NCBI GenBank assembly: GCA_900540845.1
Contig: UQHS01000017.1
Location: 1 to 39,171 of the forward strand
DNA from: an uncultured Collinsella sp.
Lineage (GTDB): Bacteria; Actinomycetota; Coriobacteriia; Coriobacteriales; Coriobacteriaceae
DNA length: 39,171 nt
Direction of reading: 5' to 3'
In this document: piece after piece, positions 7,646-15,848 of the stretch
Numbering within the stretch: position 1 is the stretch's first letter
Layout of the letters: every line of letters begins with the position of its first letter
The notes under the pieces: generated by a model
Databases searched by the model: none
The model's input: only the letters and a program-made list of their open reading frames with translations
Told to the model about the DNA's origin: nothing
Program-made: the position numbers and the translations under genes

Positions 7646-8587
7646 ATGACGGATGTGAAGAGGGTCGCCACGCGCGTGAGCTACGGCGAGACGCTGGTGG
7701 AGTTGGGTGCCGAGCACGATGACTTCGTCGTGTTCGACGCCGACCTGGCGGCTGCCACGCAGACCGCGAAGTTCAAGGCCGCCTACCCCGATCGTTTCTA
7801 CAACGCCGGTATCGCCGAGAGCAACATGATGGGCCTGGCCGCCGGTGTGGCCACCACGGGCCGCGTCGCGTTTGCCAGCTCGTTTGCCATGTTCGCCGCC
7901 GGTCGCGCGTTCGAGCAGATCCGCAATTCCATCGGGTACCCGCACCTCAACGTCAAGATCGGCGCCACGCATGCCGGCATCTCGGTGGGCGAGGACGGTG
8001 CCACGCACCAGTGCAACGAGGACATCGCTCTGATGCGCACCATTCCCGGCATGACGATCGTGGTTCCCGCCGACGACGTCGAGGCCCGTGCCGCGACCCG
8101 CTGCGCATATGAGACCGACGGCCCGTTCTACCTGCGTCTGGGTCGTCTTGCCGCGCCGGTGATCAACGATGCCAGCGACTACTCGTTTGAGCTTGGCCGC
8201 GCGATCGTGATGCGCGAGGGGACCGACGTCTCCATCGTCGCCTGCGGCCTTATGGTGTCCGCCGCCCTCGAGGCTGCCGACGCCCTCGCGGCCGAGGGAA
8301 TCTCGGCCGAGGTCATCAACATGCACACCATCAAGCCGCTCGACGCCGAGACGCTCGTCGCCTCCGCCTCGAAGACCGGCCACGTCGTGAGCGTTGAGGA
8401 GCACTCCATCATGGGTGGCTTGGGCGAGGCCTGCGCCGCCGTTTTGGCCGAGCAGCACCCGGTACCCATGCGTCGCGTGGGCGTGCGTGACGTGTACGGC
8501 GAGTCCGGCCCCGCGCTTGAGTTGCTGGACAAGTACGGCCTCAACGCCGAGGGCGTTGCGTGCGCCGTGCGCGAGGTGCTTGCGTAG
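7646..8587 (+). CDS. Transketolase, C-terminal (pyrimidine-binding) subunit
   Basis: A 313-residue partner of the preceding subunit. It contains the pyrimidine-binding and C-terminal domains: DADLAAATQT, the catalytic Glu in NAGIAESNMMG, FASSFAMFAAGRAFEQIRNSI and the domain near VEEHSIMGGLG. ATG 7646 follows GAAGGAGGC and lies three bases after the upstream stop, so the two are translated together. The pair forms the thiamine site at the subunit interface. A hairpin terminator follows at 8616. Confidence 0.93.
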   Translation: MTDVKRVATRVSYGETLVELGAEHDDFVVFDADLAAATQTAKFKAAYPDRFYNAGIAESNMMGLAAGVATTGRVAFASSFAMFAAGRAFEQIRNSIGYPHLNVKIGATHAGISVGEDGATHQCNEDIALMRTIPGMTIVVPADDVEARAATRCAYETDGPFYLRLGRLAAPVINDASDYSFELGRAIVMREGTDVSIVACGLMVSAALEAADALAAEGISAEVINMHTIKPLDAETLVASASKTGHVVSVEEHSIMGGLGEACAAVLAEQHPVPMRRVGVRDVYGESGPALELLDKYGLNAEGVACAVREVLA

Positions 8588-8615
8588 GGCAGTGCCGCAA
8601 GGGCTTATGTGATGT

Positions 8616-8645
8616 GCGGGGCGCGGCCGGTCGGTCGCGCCCCGC
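8616..8645 (+). terminator. Hairpin terminator after transketolase
   Basis: A perfect 10-bp stem, GCGGGGCGCG (8616-8625) with CGCGCCCCGC (8636-8645), has a 10-base loop. The following T-run is weak (CTTGT). Confidence 0.6.
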
Positions 8646-8679
8646 TTGTATCGAGACGCCAATTGGAGTGAGGGTCGAG

Positions 8680-9174
8680 ATGGATGCCGTGACAATCAAG
8701 CTTGGCCACCGCGACGACGCCTTTGTGGTGCGCAAGGCGGTCTTCATGGACGAGCAGGGATACGAGAACGAGTTCGAACCCCTGGACGATCACCCAGGAT
8801 GCATCCACGTTACTGCCCATGTGGCAGGCGAGGTCGTGGGTTGCGCGCGAACGTTTCCGCATGCGGCGGAATGCGCCGCGTGCGACGACCCCCATTCGCT
8901 TCCTTCCAGCCCGTTTGACGCCGCGGCCGATGACGAGACGACCTTCGTGTTCGGTCGCCTGGCCGTTCTGCCTGCGTATCGCCATCGCGGTTTGGGTGGC
9001 GAGCTGGTCGGTGCCGCCGAGTGCGCCGCGCGTGACGCGGGCGCCCGCGTGATGAAGCTCCATGCGCAGGAGTACGTTCGCGGTATGTACGAGGCGCTCG
9101 GCTATGTTCAAATCGCCGAAGTCGATTATGAGGACGAGGGGCAGCCCCATGTTTGGATGGCCAAGCGTCTGTAG
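8680..9174 (+). CDS. GNAT-family N-acetyltransferase
   Basis: A 164-residue acetyl-CoA-dependent acetyltransferase. The N-terminal part has VRKAVFMDEQGY, the middle FGRLAVLPAYRHRGLGGELV is the acetyl-CoA-binding motif A, and the end has MKLHAQEYVRGMYEALGY. This resembles the YjcF/ElaA-like group; the substrate cannot be predicted. ATG 8680 follows GGAGTGAGGG. The frame is open further upstream, but that part covers the terminator and has no ribosome site. The gene faces the minus-strand gene ending at 9274. Confidence 0.85.
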   Translation: MDAVTIKLGHRDDAFVVRKAVFMDEQGYENEFEPLDDHPGCIHVTAHVAGEVVGCARTFPHAAECAACDDPHSLPSSPFDAAADDETTFVFGRLAVLPAYRHRGLGGELVGAAECAARDAGARVMKLHAQEYVRGMYEALGYVQIAEVDYEDEGQPHVWMAKRL

Positions 9175-9273
9175 CCCCGCGTGCCCCCACGCGAAGGCGA
9201 TTCCTCGCCGCCCGTTTCCCGAGCTCTCGAACTGGCAATCTTCTTACTTGCTGCCTTCCACCAGTATGCGGGG

Positions 9274-10344
9274 TTATCGTTGCGCCAATGTGTTCCAGTC
9301 TATGAGCACTTCTTCTCGCAACGACGTCTCTGCCAGCCGCTCCTTGGGTGTTTTGGGACTGAGGCGCATGTTCAGCTTCTGTGCAATGAGCTTTTGCGTC
9401 GCGGCGAACCCGTCTTCGTTGGAGAGTTGACGATACGTGATCGGCACCACTTGGATTCCCATGCTCTCCAATGCCGCCAGCCGATCGGAATCCGACAGAG
9501 TTGCCGCCTCTCCATCATGGACGGACTGTCCTTGGCACTCGATATCGAGTGGTGGATGCGCGTCTGTCCCTTCGATGTAGATGTCCGCATAGCAACATGG
9601 GTGGTTGTATATAGCTCGCGCCTCCTTGGTGAGCACGATCCGCGCGTTGTTTTCAAAGGAGAGGCCCATGCCACCAAGGCGACGGGAAAGGCCAAACAGC
9701 ATCGATGCTTGCGCCTCGAAGGGCGATGCGCAGACGCCCGTCATTCGCTCCGCGGCCCAGCGAAGGTTCTGCGATCCCCGCATTCCCGCCGTCTTCTTGG
9801 AAAAGGCGACGAGCTCCTCCATGGTGATGAGTGGATCTCTCTTCCAAAGATTGGTGTCCCTCCCTTTTGTGTCCTTGACGCGCGTCCAGCCGGCTCCAAG
9901 GGGAATCATCCCTTGCTGGTAGGCGCTGTTCAGGATGTATTCCGAACGGGCATTGGGAGAGAACACCGTGAAATTGCCACAAAACTCGTAAGCGATCATG
10001 AGCAGCTCGATGCGCGAAACATATGGCGCTATGGTCAGCAGGGTATATAGAGGCGATGCGACGGAGTAATTGTGTTCGGTGGCTTGCATACATCCGAACG
10101 GAGGCTCCTGGCGCAAGACGTGAGTCTTGTATAAAACGGTGCTGGCACGCTCTCGATCGGACGATGCGATGCGATGCAGCGGCGTGCCGAGCAGGTCGAC
10201 AATCGTTTCGTGCTCGGCGAGCTTTCTGTGATTCGAATCGTTGTAGGTATCCGGCAAGGGAGGATATAAAAGCAGCAGTTGTGGCGGGATGCGATGGTGC
10301 CTAAATGAAGTGCTTGCGCAGAACCGCCTGTCCTCACATGCCAT
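9274..10344 (-). CDS. DUF559/AbiEi-like protein with a Vsr-type endonuclease-fold C-terminus
   Basis: A 356-residue protein of a type I associate with paralogous families in Coriobacteriia. The N-terminal half has the pattern HRIPPQLLLLYPPL...ASPLYTLLTIAPY, then IAYEFCGNFTVF. The last 130 residues look like a DUF559/Vsr-type restriction-endonuclease fold: CYADIYIEG, then PLDIECQG, then DSDRLAALESMGIQVVPIT. The core has Asp, Glu and Gln-Gly in place of a full PD-(D/E)XK, so catalysis is uncertain. The start ATG at 10344 is preceded on the minus strand by GAGGTGATTAC. A longer frame to 10479 would run into the inverted-repeat element and is rejected. The gene is visibly less GC-rich than its neighbours, which suggests acquisition. 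The cellular role is unknown; links to defence or toxin-antitoxin systems are only by fold. Confidence 0.65.
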   Translation of the reverse strand: MACEDRRFCASTSFRHHRIPPQLLLLYPPLPDTYNDSNHRKLAEHETIVDLLGTPLHRIASSDRERASTVLYKTHVLRQEPPFGCMQATEHNYSVASPLYTLLTIAPYVSRIELLMIAYEFCGNFTVFSPNARSEYILNSAYQQGMIPLGAGWTRVKDTKGRDTNLWKRDPLITMEELVAFSKKTAGMRGSQNLRWAAERMTGVCASPFEAQASMLFGLSRRLGGMGLSFENNARIVLTKEARAIYNHPCCYADIYIEGTDAHPPLDIECQGQSVHDGEAATLSDSDRLAALESMGIQVVPITYRQLSNEDGFAATQKLIAQKLNMRLSPKTPKERLAETSLREEVLIDWNTLAQR

Positions 10345-10735
10345 GTAATCACCTCGTCGATGGGCGTTGGCTAATGCATGTTTGTATACCCATTTGCACA
10401 AACTCTCGTTTTTGGGAAGCAATATCGTAAGGGTCTGAGTAGACTGGCGCTCAATGCGGTAAAACCCCAGATAAAACAATCCAAAAAATGCTTGCTACTT
10501 AGCGAATGCCAATATTGCTTCCCAAAAACGAGAGTTTCTAAAAATCAATCCCCTGTCGAAACCAAAGAATTCTTTGCAAAAGATGGAAAACGGCCGACGA
10601 TTCGGTCGGGGATGTATATATGCGCGCTTAAGGGATATAAAATCTAAGTCTAAACGCATCAGGTCTGAGTGCGAGGTCGATGAAATGCCTTTCGTCCCAG
10701 CGCTCAGGCGAGCCAAACGCAAAGGAGACCCGCGC
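10345..10735. other. AT-rich divergent intergenic region before htpG
   Basis: This 391-base region separates the minus-strand gene starting at 10344 from htpG. A minus-strand -10, TATACA, lies at 10388-10383, so the DUF559-like gene's promoter reaches into the left arm of the inverted-repeat element (10400-10537). Toward htpG there is a small hairpin, CCGAC (10594-10598) with GTCGG (10605-10609), and a possible -10 TATAAA at 10636-10641. I see no HspR or CIRCE site and no credible gene. Confidence 0.4.
10400..10537. repeat. 138-bp element with perfect 26-bp inverted repeats (element A)
   Basis: Bases 10400-10425 are the exact reverse complement of 10512-10537 (26 of 26), leaving an interior of 86 bases (10426-10511). 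The arms read AAACTCTCG at the outer end and GCAATAT at the inner end. No target-site duplication is visible at the borders (GCAC left, CTAA right). Read on the minus strand, AAGTAG begins 12 bases after the first arm. It could be a MITE, an invertible segment or the DNA of a structured RNA. Confidence 0.7.
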
Positions 10736-12760
10736 ATGCAGCAGTTTAAAACCGAGAGCAAAAAGCTTCTCGACCTCATGATCAACTCGATTTACACCAA
10801 TAAGGAGATCTTCCTCCGCGAGCTGATTTCAAACGCGTCGGACGCCGTTGACAAGCTCAACTTTAAGAGCCTCTCCGATTCGAGCATCCAGCTCAACCAG
10901 GACGATCTTGCCATTCGCGTTGCGTTCGACAAGGACAGCCGCACGCTCACCATCTCCGACAACGGCATCGGCATGACCGCCGAGGACCTCGAGAACAACC
11001 TGGGCACCATCGCGCATTCGGGCAGCCAGGAGTTCAAGCAGGAGAACGCCGAGCACCAGGGCGCCGACGTCGACATCATCGGCCAGTTTGGCGTGGGCTT
11101 CTACTCCGCATTCATGGTGGCTTCGAAGGTTCGCGTGGTGAGCCGCGCCTTTGGCGAGGACGTCGCCCATGTGTGGGAGTCTGACGGCCTCGAGGGTTAC
11201 ACCATCGAGGAGGGCGAGCGCGACGGCCACGGCACCGATGTCATTCTGACCATCCGCGAGAACGTCCCCGGTGAAAACGGCGAGCCCGGCGAAACCTACG
11301 ACACGTACCTGTCCGAGTGGGGGCTCAAGGATCTCATCAAGCGCTACAGCAACTACGTGCGCTATCCCGTTCAGATGATGGTCACCAAGAGCCGCGAGAA
11401 GGAGCGCCCCGAGGACGCCGACGACGACTACAAGCCCGAGTACGAGGATTACCAAGAGCTCGAGACCATCAACTCCATGACGCCCATCTGGAAAAAGCGC
11501 AGCTCCGACGTCTCGGAAGAGGATTACAACGAGTTTTACAAGAGTACGTTCCACGATTTCGAGGACCCCGCTCGCACGGTGAGCTTCCATGCCGAGGGTA
11601 CGCTCGAGTACGATGCGCTGCTCTACATTCCGAGCCGCGCCCCCTTTGACCTGTACAGCAAGGATTACGAAAAGGGCCTCGCGCTGTATAGCTCCAACGT
11701 GCTCATTATGGAGAAGTGCGCCGACCTGCTCCCCGACTACTACAACTTCGTGCGCGGCGTGGTTGATTCGCAGGACATCTCGCTCAACATCTCGCGCGAG
11801 ACCCTGCAGCACGATCGCCAGCTCAAGGCGATCGCCAAGCGCGTGGAGAAGCGCGTGACCAGCGAGCTCGAGAAGATGCGCGACTCCGACCGTGAGGCTT
11901 ACGAGACGTTCTTTGAGAACTTTGGCCGTGGCCTGAAGTTCGGCATCTATTCCAGCTACGGCATGAAGGCCGGCGAGCTTGCCGACTTGCTGCTGTTCTG
12001 GAGCGCCCGTGAGAACAAGATGGTCACGCTGGCCGAGTACGCCGCCGCCATGGCCGATGGTCAGAAGGCCGTCTACTACGCCGCGGGTGACGATCGCGAG
12101 CGTCTGGCGAAGATGCCCGTGGTCAAGGGCGTGCTCGACCGCGGCTATGACGTGCTGCTGCTCACGGCCGACGTCGATGAGTTCACGTTCCAGGCCATGC
12201 GCGGCTACACGGCCAAGAACTGCCCCAAGGTCTACGAGGACGAGGCTGCGCGCGAGGCTGCCGCCAAGGCCGTGGCCGACGGCGCCGAGCCGGAGACCGA
12301 GGACCGCTTCCTCGAGCTCAAGAACGTTGCGACGGGCGATCTTGACCTAGCGACTGAGGACGAGAAGAAGGATGCCGAAGAGGCGACCCGAGAGCACGGT
12401 GACCTGTTCGAGGCGATGAAGGAGGCGTTGGGTGACAAGGTCGAGAAGGTTTCGGTCTCCGCGCGCCTGACCGACGCTCCGGCGTGCATCACCACCGAGG
12501 GTCCGCTGTCGCTCGAGATGGAGAAGGTGCTCGCCCGCGGCCCCGAGGCCGATCGCGGCGAGATGCCCAAGACACAGCGTGTGCTCGAGCTCAACGCAAA
12601 GCACCCGGTGTTCGCGAAGCTCGCCGCAGCTCAGGAGGCGGGCGACAAGGAGAAACTCGCTCTGTACGCCGGTTTGCTGTACGACCAGGCGTTGCTCGTT
12701 GAGGGCATTTTGCCTGCCGATCCGGTGGCCTTTGCTCAGAGCGTGTGCGAGCTTATGTAA
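10736..12760 (+). CDS. htpG: Molecular chaperone HtpG (Hsp90)
   Basis: A 674-residue cytosolic ATP-dependent chaperone. The N-terminal GHKL ATPase domain has LRELISNASDAVDKL, DNGIGM, GTIAHSGSQEF and GQFGVGFYSAFM. The middle domain has YIPSRAPFDLY and VDSQDISLNISRETLQ with the catalytic-loop Arg. The C-terminal dimerisation part contains ALGDKVEKVSVSARLTDAPAC. ATG 10736 follows AAAGGAG; an in-frame extension to 10574 runs through noncoding leader and has no ribosome site. It is slightly longer than E. coli HtpG, with an acidic segment near residues 500-560. Confidence 0.95.
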   Translation: MQQFKTESKKLLDLMINSIYTNKEIFLRELISNASDAVDKLNFKSLSDSSIQLNQDDLAIRVAFDKDSRTLTISDNGIGMTAEDLENNLGTIAHSGSQEFKQENAEHQGADVDIIGQFGVGFYSAFMVASKVRVVSRAFGEDVAHVWESDGLEGYTIEEGERDGHGTDVILTIRENVPGENGEPGETYDTYLSEWGLKDLIKRYSNYVRYPVQMMVTKSREKERPEDADDDYKPEYEDYQELETINSMTPIWKKRSSDVSEEDYNEFYKSTFHDFEDPARTVSFHAEGTLEYDALLYIPSRAPFDLYSKDYEKGLALYSSNVLIMEKCADLLPDYYNFVRGVVDSQDISLNISRETLQHDRQLKAIAKRVEKRVTSELEKMRDSDREAYETFFENFGRGLKFGIYSSYGMKAGELADLLLFWSARENKMVTLAEYAAAMADGQKAVYYAAGDDRERLAKMPVVKGVLDRGYDVLLLTADVDEFTFQAMRGYTAKNCPKVYEDEAAREAAAKAVADGAEPETEDRFLELKNVATGDLDLATEDEKKDAEEATREHGDLFEAMKEALGDKVEKVSVSARLTDAPACITTEGPLSLEMEKVLARGPEADRGEMPKTQRVLELNAKHPVFAKLAAAQEAGDKEKLALYAGLLYDQALLVEGILPADPVAFAQSVCELM

Positions 12761-12805
12761 TCGTTGGACGAGCGGTGAAAGCCGCCGTTGCCATACCTGT
12801 GTTTG

Positions 12806-12836
12806 AAGGGGTGTCCTACGGGGCGCCCCCTTTTTT
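12806..12836 (+). terminator. Intrinsic terminator of htpG
   Basis: GGGGTG (12808-12813) pairs with CGCCCC (12824-12829), with one G-U pair, and a run of six T follows at 12831-12836. Confidence 0.7.
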
Positions 12837-12880
12837 GGCGTGTCCTCGCCTTTGGTGTCACAGCTGTTGAGGCCGCTACT

Positions 12881-12942
12881 GAGGGTACTTTTGTCGAAAA
12901 TCGAGGGGCTTGAGCCTCGATTATTCGTCATTTGTACCCTCG
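12881..12942. repeat. 62-bp palindromic intergenic element, copy 1
   Basis: The element runs from GAGGGTAC to GTACCCTCG and is an imperfect palindrome over its full 62 bases, with a perfect inner stem TCGAGG/CCTCGA. Its left arm carries TTGTCGAAAAT. A second element of exactly 62 bases lies at 36761-36822 and matches at about 44 of 62 positions, mostly in the outer arms. Confidence 0.6.
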
Positions 12943-13167
12943 CAATGAACGAGCGCGGGGCGCGAAGTGCGGCTAGCGGCCGGCATGTCGCACCAAGCGC
13001 GCTCTGCGGCTGGCACGGCGCGCCACGCGACCTTGTGACCGACGTGTTGAACCGCATCGTGCTACGCCGTCTTCAAATGACCGGCTCAGATGGAGTTTGC
13101 AGAAACTATTGAGACGAAAAGATAGTTACCAGTACATATGTAGCTTTACTAACGAACGTAGTATAGT
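12943..13167 (+). promoter_or_regulatory. Intergenic stretch with possible operator and -10 before the Pip genes
   Basis: From 12943 to about 13090 nothing recognisable is seen. Further on, TACTA (13147-13151) and TAGTA (13159-13163) form a 5-bp inverted repeat around a 7-base spacer, directly beside a -10 TATAGT (13162-13167). This layout suits a TetR-like repressor, which often controls such genes, but no regulator gene is adjacent. Confidence 0.35.
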
Positions 13168-13232
13168 TCTGCTCCGTCAAAGCAAAAACACTGGTCAAGA
13201 GGAAAGACAAAGGTCAAAAGGGTGATGCAGGA

Positions 13233-15848
13233 GTGAAGAAAGCCTTCCAGATCTTTAAACGAGACGTGTTGCGTTTGCTGCACAATCCCGTGGCGATGGT
13301 CATCACCATCGGCGTGTGCATCATCCCGTCGCTGTACGCTTGGTACAACATCGAGGCCAATTGGGATCCGTACGGCAACACCTCCGGCGTGAAAATCGCC
13401 ATCGCCAATGAGGACCAAGGGGTGGAAAACGAACTCACCGGTACGCTCAACGCCGGCGACCAGACGGTCGAGAAGCTCAAGCAAAATGACGCTCTTGGCT
13501 GGGTGTTCACCGACGCGGCCAGCGCGGAGGAGGGCGTATACAGCGGCGAGTACTATGCCGCCGTCGTCATCCCGAAGGACTTCAGCGAGAAGCTTACGAG
13601 CATGCTCACGGGCGAATTTGAGCAACCGGAGCTCAAGTACTACGTGAACGAGAAGAAAAACGCCATCGCTCCCAAGGTAACCGACACCGGCGCCGAGACC
13701 ATCGAGCAGCAGCTGAACGAGACGTTTGTCGCCACGGTGACCAGCACGCTCGTGGAGAAAGCGCAAAAGCTCGGCGTCAATGTGGACGCCGCGGGCGAGC
13801 GGGCCGAGCATGGTGTGCTGAGCAACGTGGACGACTCGATCGACGCGCTCGGGCGCGTTCGTTCGGGGTTGCAAGACATGGGCGCCACGATCGATGCGGC
13901 GAAAACCGCCGCGATGAGCGCCAAGGATTCGCTCGCCACCATGGATGCCGAGGCTCCTACGCTGGTGAGTGCGCTTGACAAGGGGCATCAGCTGCTGGGT
14001 ACGACCCGTTCTGCCGCCCGCGATTTCCACACGTCGCTGTCGTCGGCCATTTCCAACGGAGCGATTCAGCTGGGTGCAGCTTCCGCGAAGGCGGACGGAG
14101 CGATAGGCTCCATGGCAGGTGCCGTTTCTGCGGCGAAAACCAAGGTGGACATCTCGTTGGGCAATTTCCAGAGCGTTATCGACACCAACGCGCGCGCGAT
14201 CGAGGCGCTGCGGAAGCTGAACAACTCTGGCTTGAATAGCAGCGATATCGAGGTCCTCATCCGCGAGCTCGAAGAGCAAAACCAGGGGCTGCAGCTGGTT
14301 AAGGAGAGCTTGCAGGCGCAAAGCGATGCACTCGGCAGCGATGTCGAGTCGGTCACCGGCGCCACGAGCGCCATCAACGCGGCGGTGCAGGGCAGCGTCG
14401 ACGGCCTGGGCAAGACGCAGGAGAACCTCAACACGCAGGTGATGCCCAAGCTGAGCGATGGCCTAGACGCGTTTTCGAACGTCTCGGGCGACCTGTCGGG
14501 AGTCGTCACGAGCCTTACGCCCACCATCGAGCAGTCGATGGGCCTGCTCGACCAGCTCGCCGCCATGCTCGACCAGACGAAGGGCGCGCTCGCCAGCAGT
14601 GACAAGACGCTTTCCGACCTGCAGGATACGCTCGCCGCCGTCCAAACGGACATCGTCGCCCTGCGCAGCTCCGAGGCGACGCGTGAGCTCGCGGACCTGC
14701 TCGACATGGACCCGGCCGACATCGCCGATTTCATGTCTGCCCCGGTGACGCTCACCACCAAGGCGGTCTATCCGGTGGAGAACTACGGCTCGGGCGTCAC
14801 GCCGTTTTACACCAACCTCGCGCTGTGGGTCGGCGGCTTCGTGCTGATCGCCATTTTCAAGCTCGAGGTCGATACCGAGGACGTGGGGCGCATCACGGCC
14901 AACCAGGGCTATTTCGGCCGTTGGATGCTCATGGTACTGCTGGGCTTTGTCCAGGCGCTCATCGTGTGCGTGGGCGACCTCGTGCTGGGCATTCAGTGCG
15001 AGCACCCCGTCCTCTTTGTGATAGCGGGCGTGTTCACCTCGTTCGTGTATGTGAACATCATCTATGCGCTGGCGATCGCCTTCAAGCACATCGGCAAGGC
15101 CATCGGCGTCGTGCTGGTCATCGTGCAGATTCCGGGCTCTTCGGGCATGTACCCCATCGAGATGATGCCCGGCTTCTTCCAGGCCCTGCATCCGTTGCTG
15201 CCGTTCACCTACGGCATCAACGCCATGCGCGAGACCATCGGCGGCATGTACGGCATGGATTACCTGTGCAACCTTGGGGCGTTGGCGGTGTTTCTGGCCG
15301 TGGCACTCGCCGTGGGCGTGTGGCTGAGGCCCAAGCTGCTCAACCTCAACCTGCTGTTCGACCGCCAGCTGTCGGGCACGGGCGTGATGATCTGCGAGCA
15401 CGATGACATGCCGCGCGAGCGCCTCTCCGTGCGCAACGCAGTGCGCGCGCTGTTGGACACGAGCGCCTACCGCCGCGAGATCCTCGAGCGCGGGGCCCGA
15501 TTCGAGCGTCGTTACCCGCGCCTGATCAAGGCGGGCTTCTGTCTGGTCTTTGGCCTGCCGGTGCTCCTGTTCGTGCTCACCGCCACGCTTGATTTGGACA
15601 TCGATGGCAAGCTCGTGATGCTGGTGCTGTGGATTGTGGCGGTGATTGCCGCCGATGCGTACATGATTTTCATCGAGTACCTGCGCGAAAGCCTGAACAC
15701 CCAGGCCCGCATGACGTCGCTGCCCGAGGACGAGCTGCGCGAGGAGCTGGGGCGCACCATCGCGGGAGGTCGCGGGGGCGCCGTCGTTGGCCGTGAGGAG
15801 CCGGGCCGCACCATGAGCGGCGAGGCTCAGAAGGGAGGCGAGGAGTAG
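13233..15848 (+). CDS. YhgE/Pip-family membrane protein, long form
   Basis: An 871-residue membrane protein of the YhgE/Pip family (phage infection protein), related to ABC-2 type permeases. The N-terminus has one helix (about 18-36) followed by the hallmark NWDPYGNTSGVKIAIANEDQG. A long extracytoplasmic coiled region (about 180-490) follows, then the ENYGSGVTPFYTNLALWVGG entry and five or six helices to about residue 700. Unlike its neighbour it has a C-terminal extension of about 150 residues with two further helices. The GTG start at 13233 has AAAAGGG ten bases upstream. The stop abuts the ATG of the next gene. Substrate and function are unknown; the family has been linked to phage receptor activity and protein or lipid export. 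Confidence 0.85.
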   Translation: MKKAFQIFKRDVLRLLHNPVAMVITIGVCIIPSLYAWYNIEANWDPYGNTSGVKIAIANEDQGVENELTGTLNAGDQTVEKLKQNDALGWVFTDAASAEEGVYSGEYYAAVVIPKDFSEKLTSMLTGEFEQPELKYYVNEKKNAIAPKVTDTGAETIEQQLNETFVATVTSTLVEKAQKLGVNVDAAGERAEHGVLSNVDDSIDALGRVRSGLQDMGATIDAAKTAAMSAKDSLATMDAEAPTLVSALDKGHQLLGTTRSAARDFHTSLSSAISNGAIQLGAASAKADGAIGSMAGAVSAAKTKVDISLGNFQSVIDTNARAIEALRKLNNSGLNSSDIEVLIRELEEQNQGLQLVKESLQAQSDALGSDVESVTGATSAINAAVQGSVDGLGKTQENLNTQVMPKLSDGLDAFSNVSGDLSGVVTSLTPTIEQSMGLLDQLAAMLDQTKGALASSDKTLSDLQDTLAAVQTDIVALRSSEATRELADLLDMDPADIADFMSAPVTLTTKAVYPVENYGSGVTPFYTNLALWVGGFVLIAIFKLEVDTEDVGRITANQGYFGRWMLMVLLGFVQALIVCVGDLVLGIQCEHPVLFVIAGVFTSFVYVNIIYALAIAFKHIGKAIGVVLVIVQIPGSSGMYPIEMMPGFFQALHPLLPFTYGINAMRETIGGMYGMDYLCNLGALAVFLAVALAVGVWLRPKLLNLNLLFDRQLSGTGVMICEHDDMPRERLSVRNAVRALLDTSAYRREILERGARFERRYPRLIKAGFCLVFGLPVLLFVLTATLDLDIDGKLVMLVLWIVAVIAADAYMIFIEYLRESLNTQARMTSLPEDELREELGRTIAGGRGGAVVGREEPGRTMSGEAQKGGEE

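Noticed and set aside
13149..13169. GAAC...GTTC before the Pip genes as an SOS box
   Set aside because: The spacer between the half-sites is eight bases, not four.
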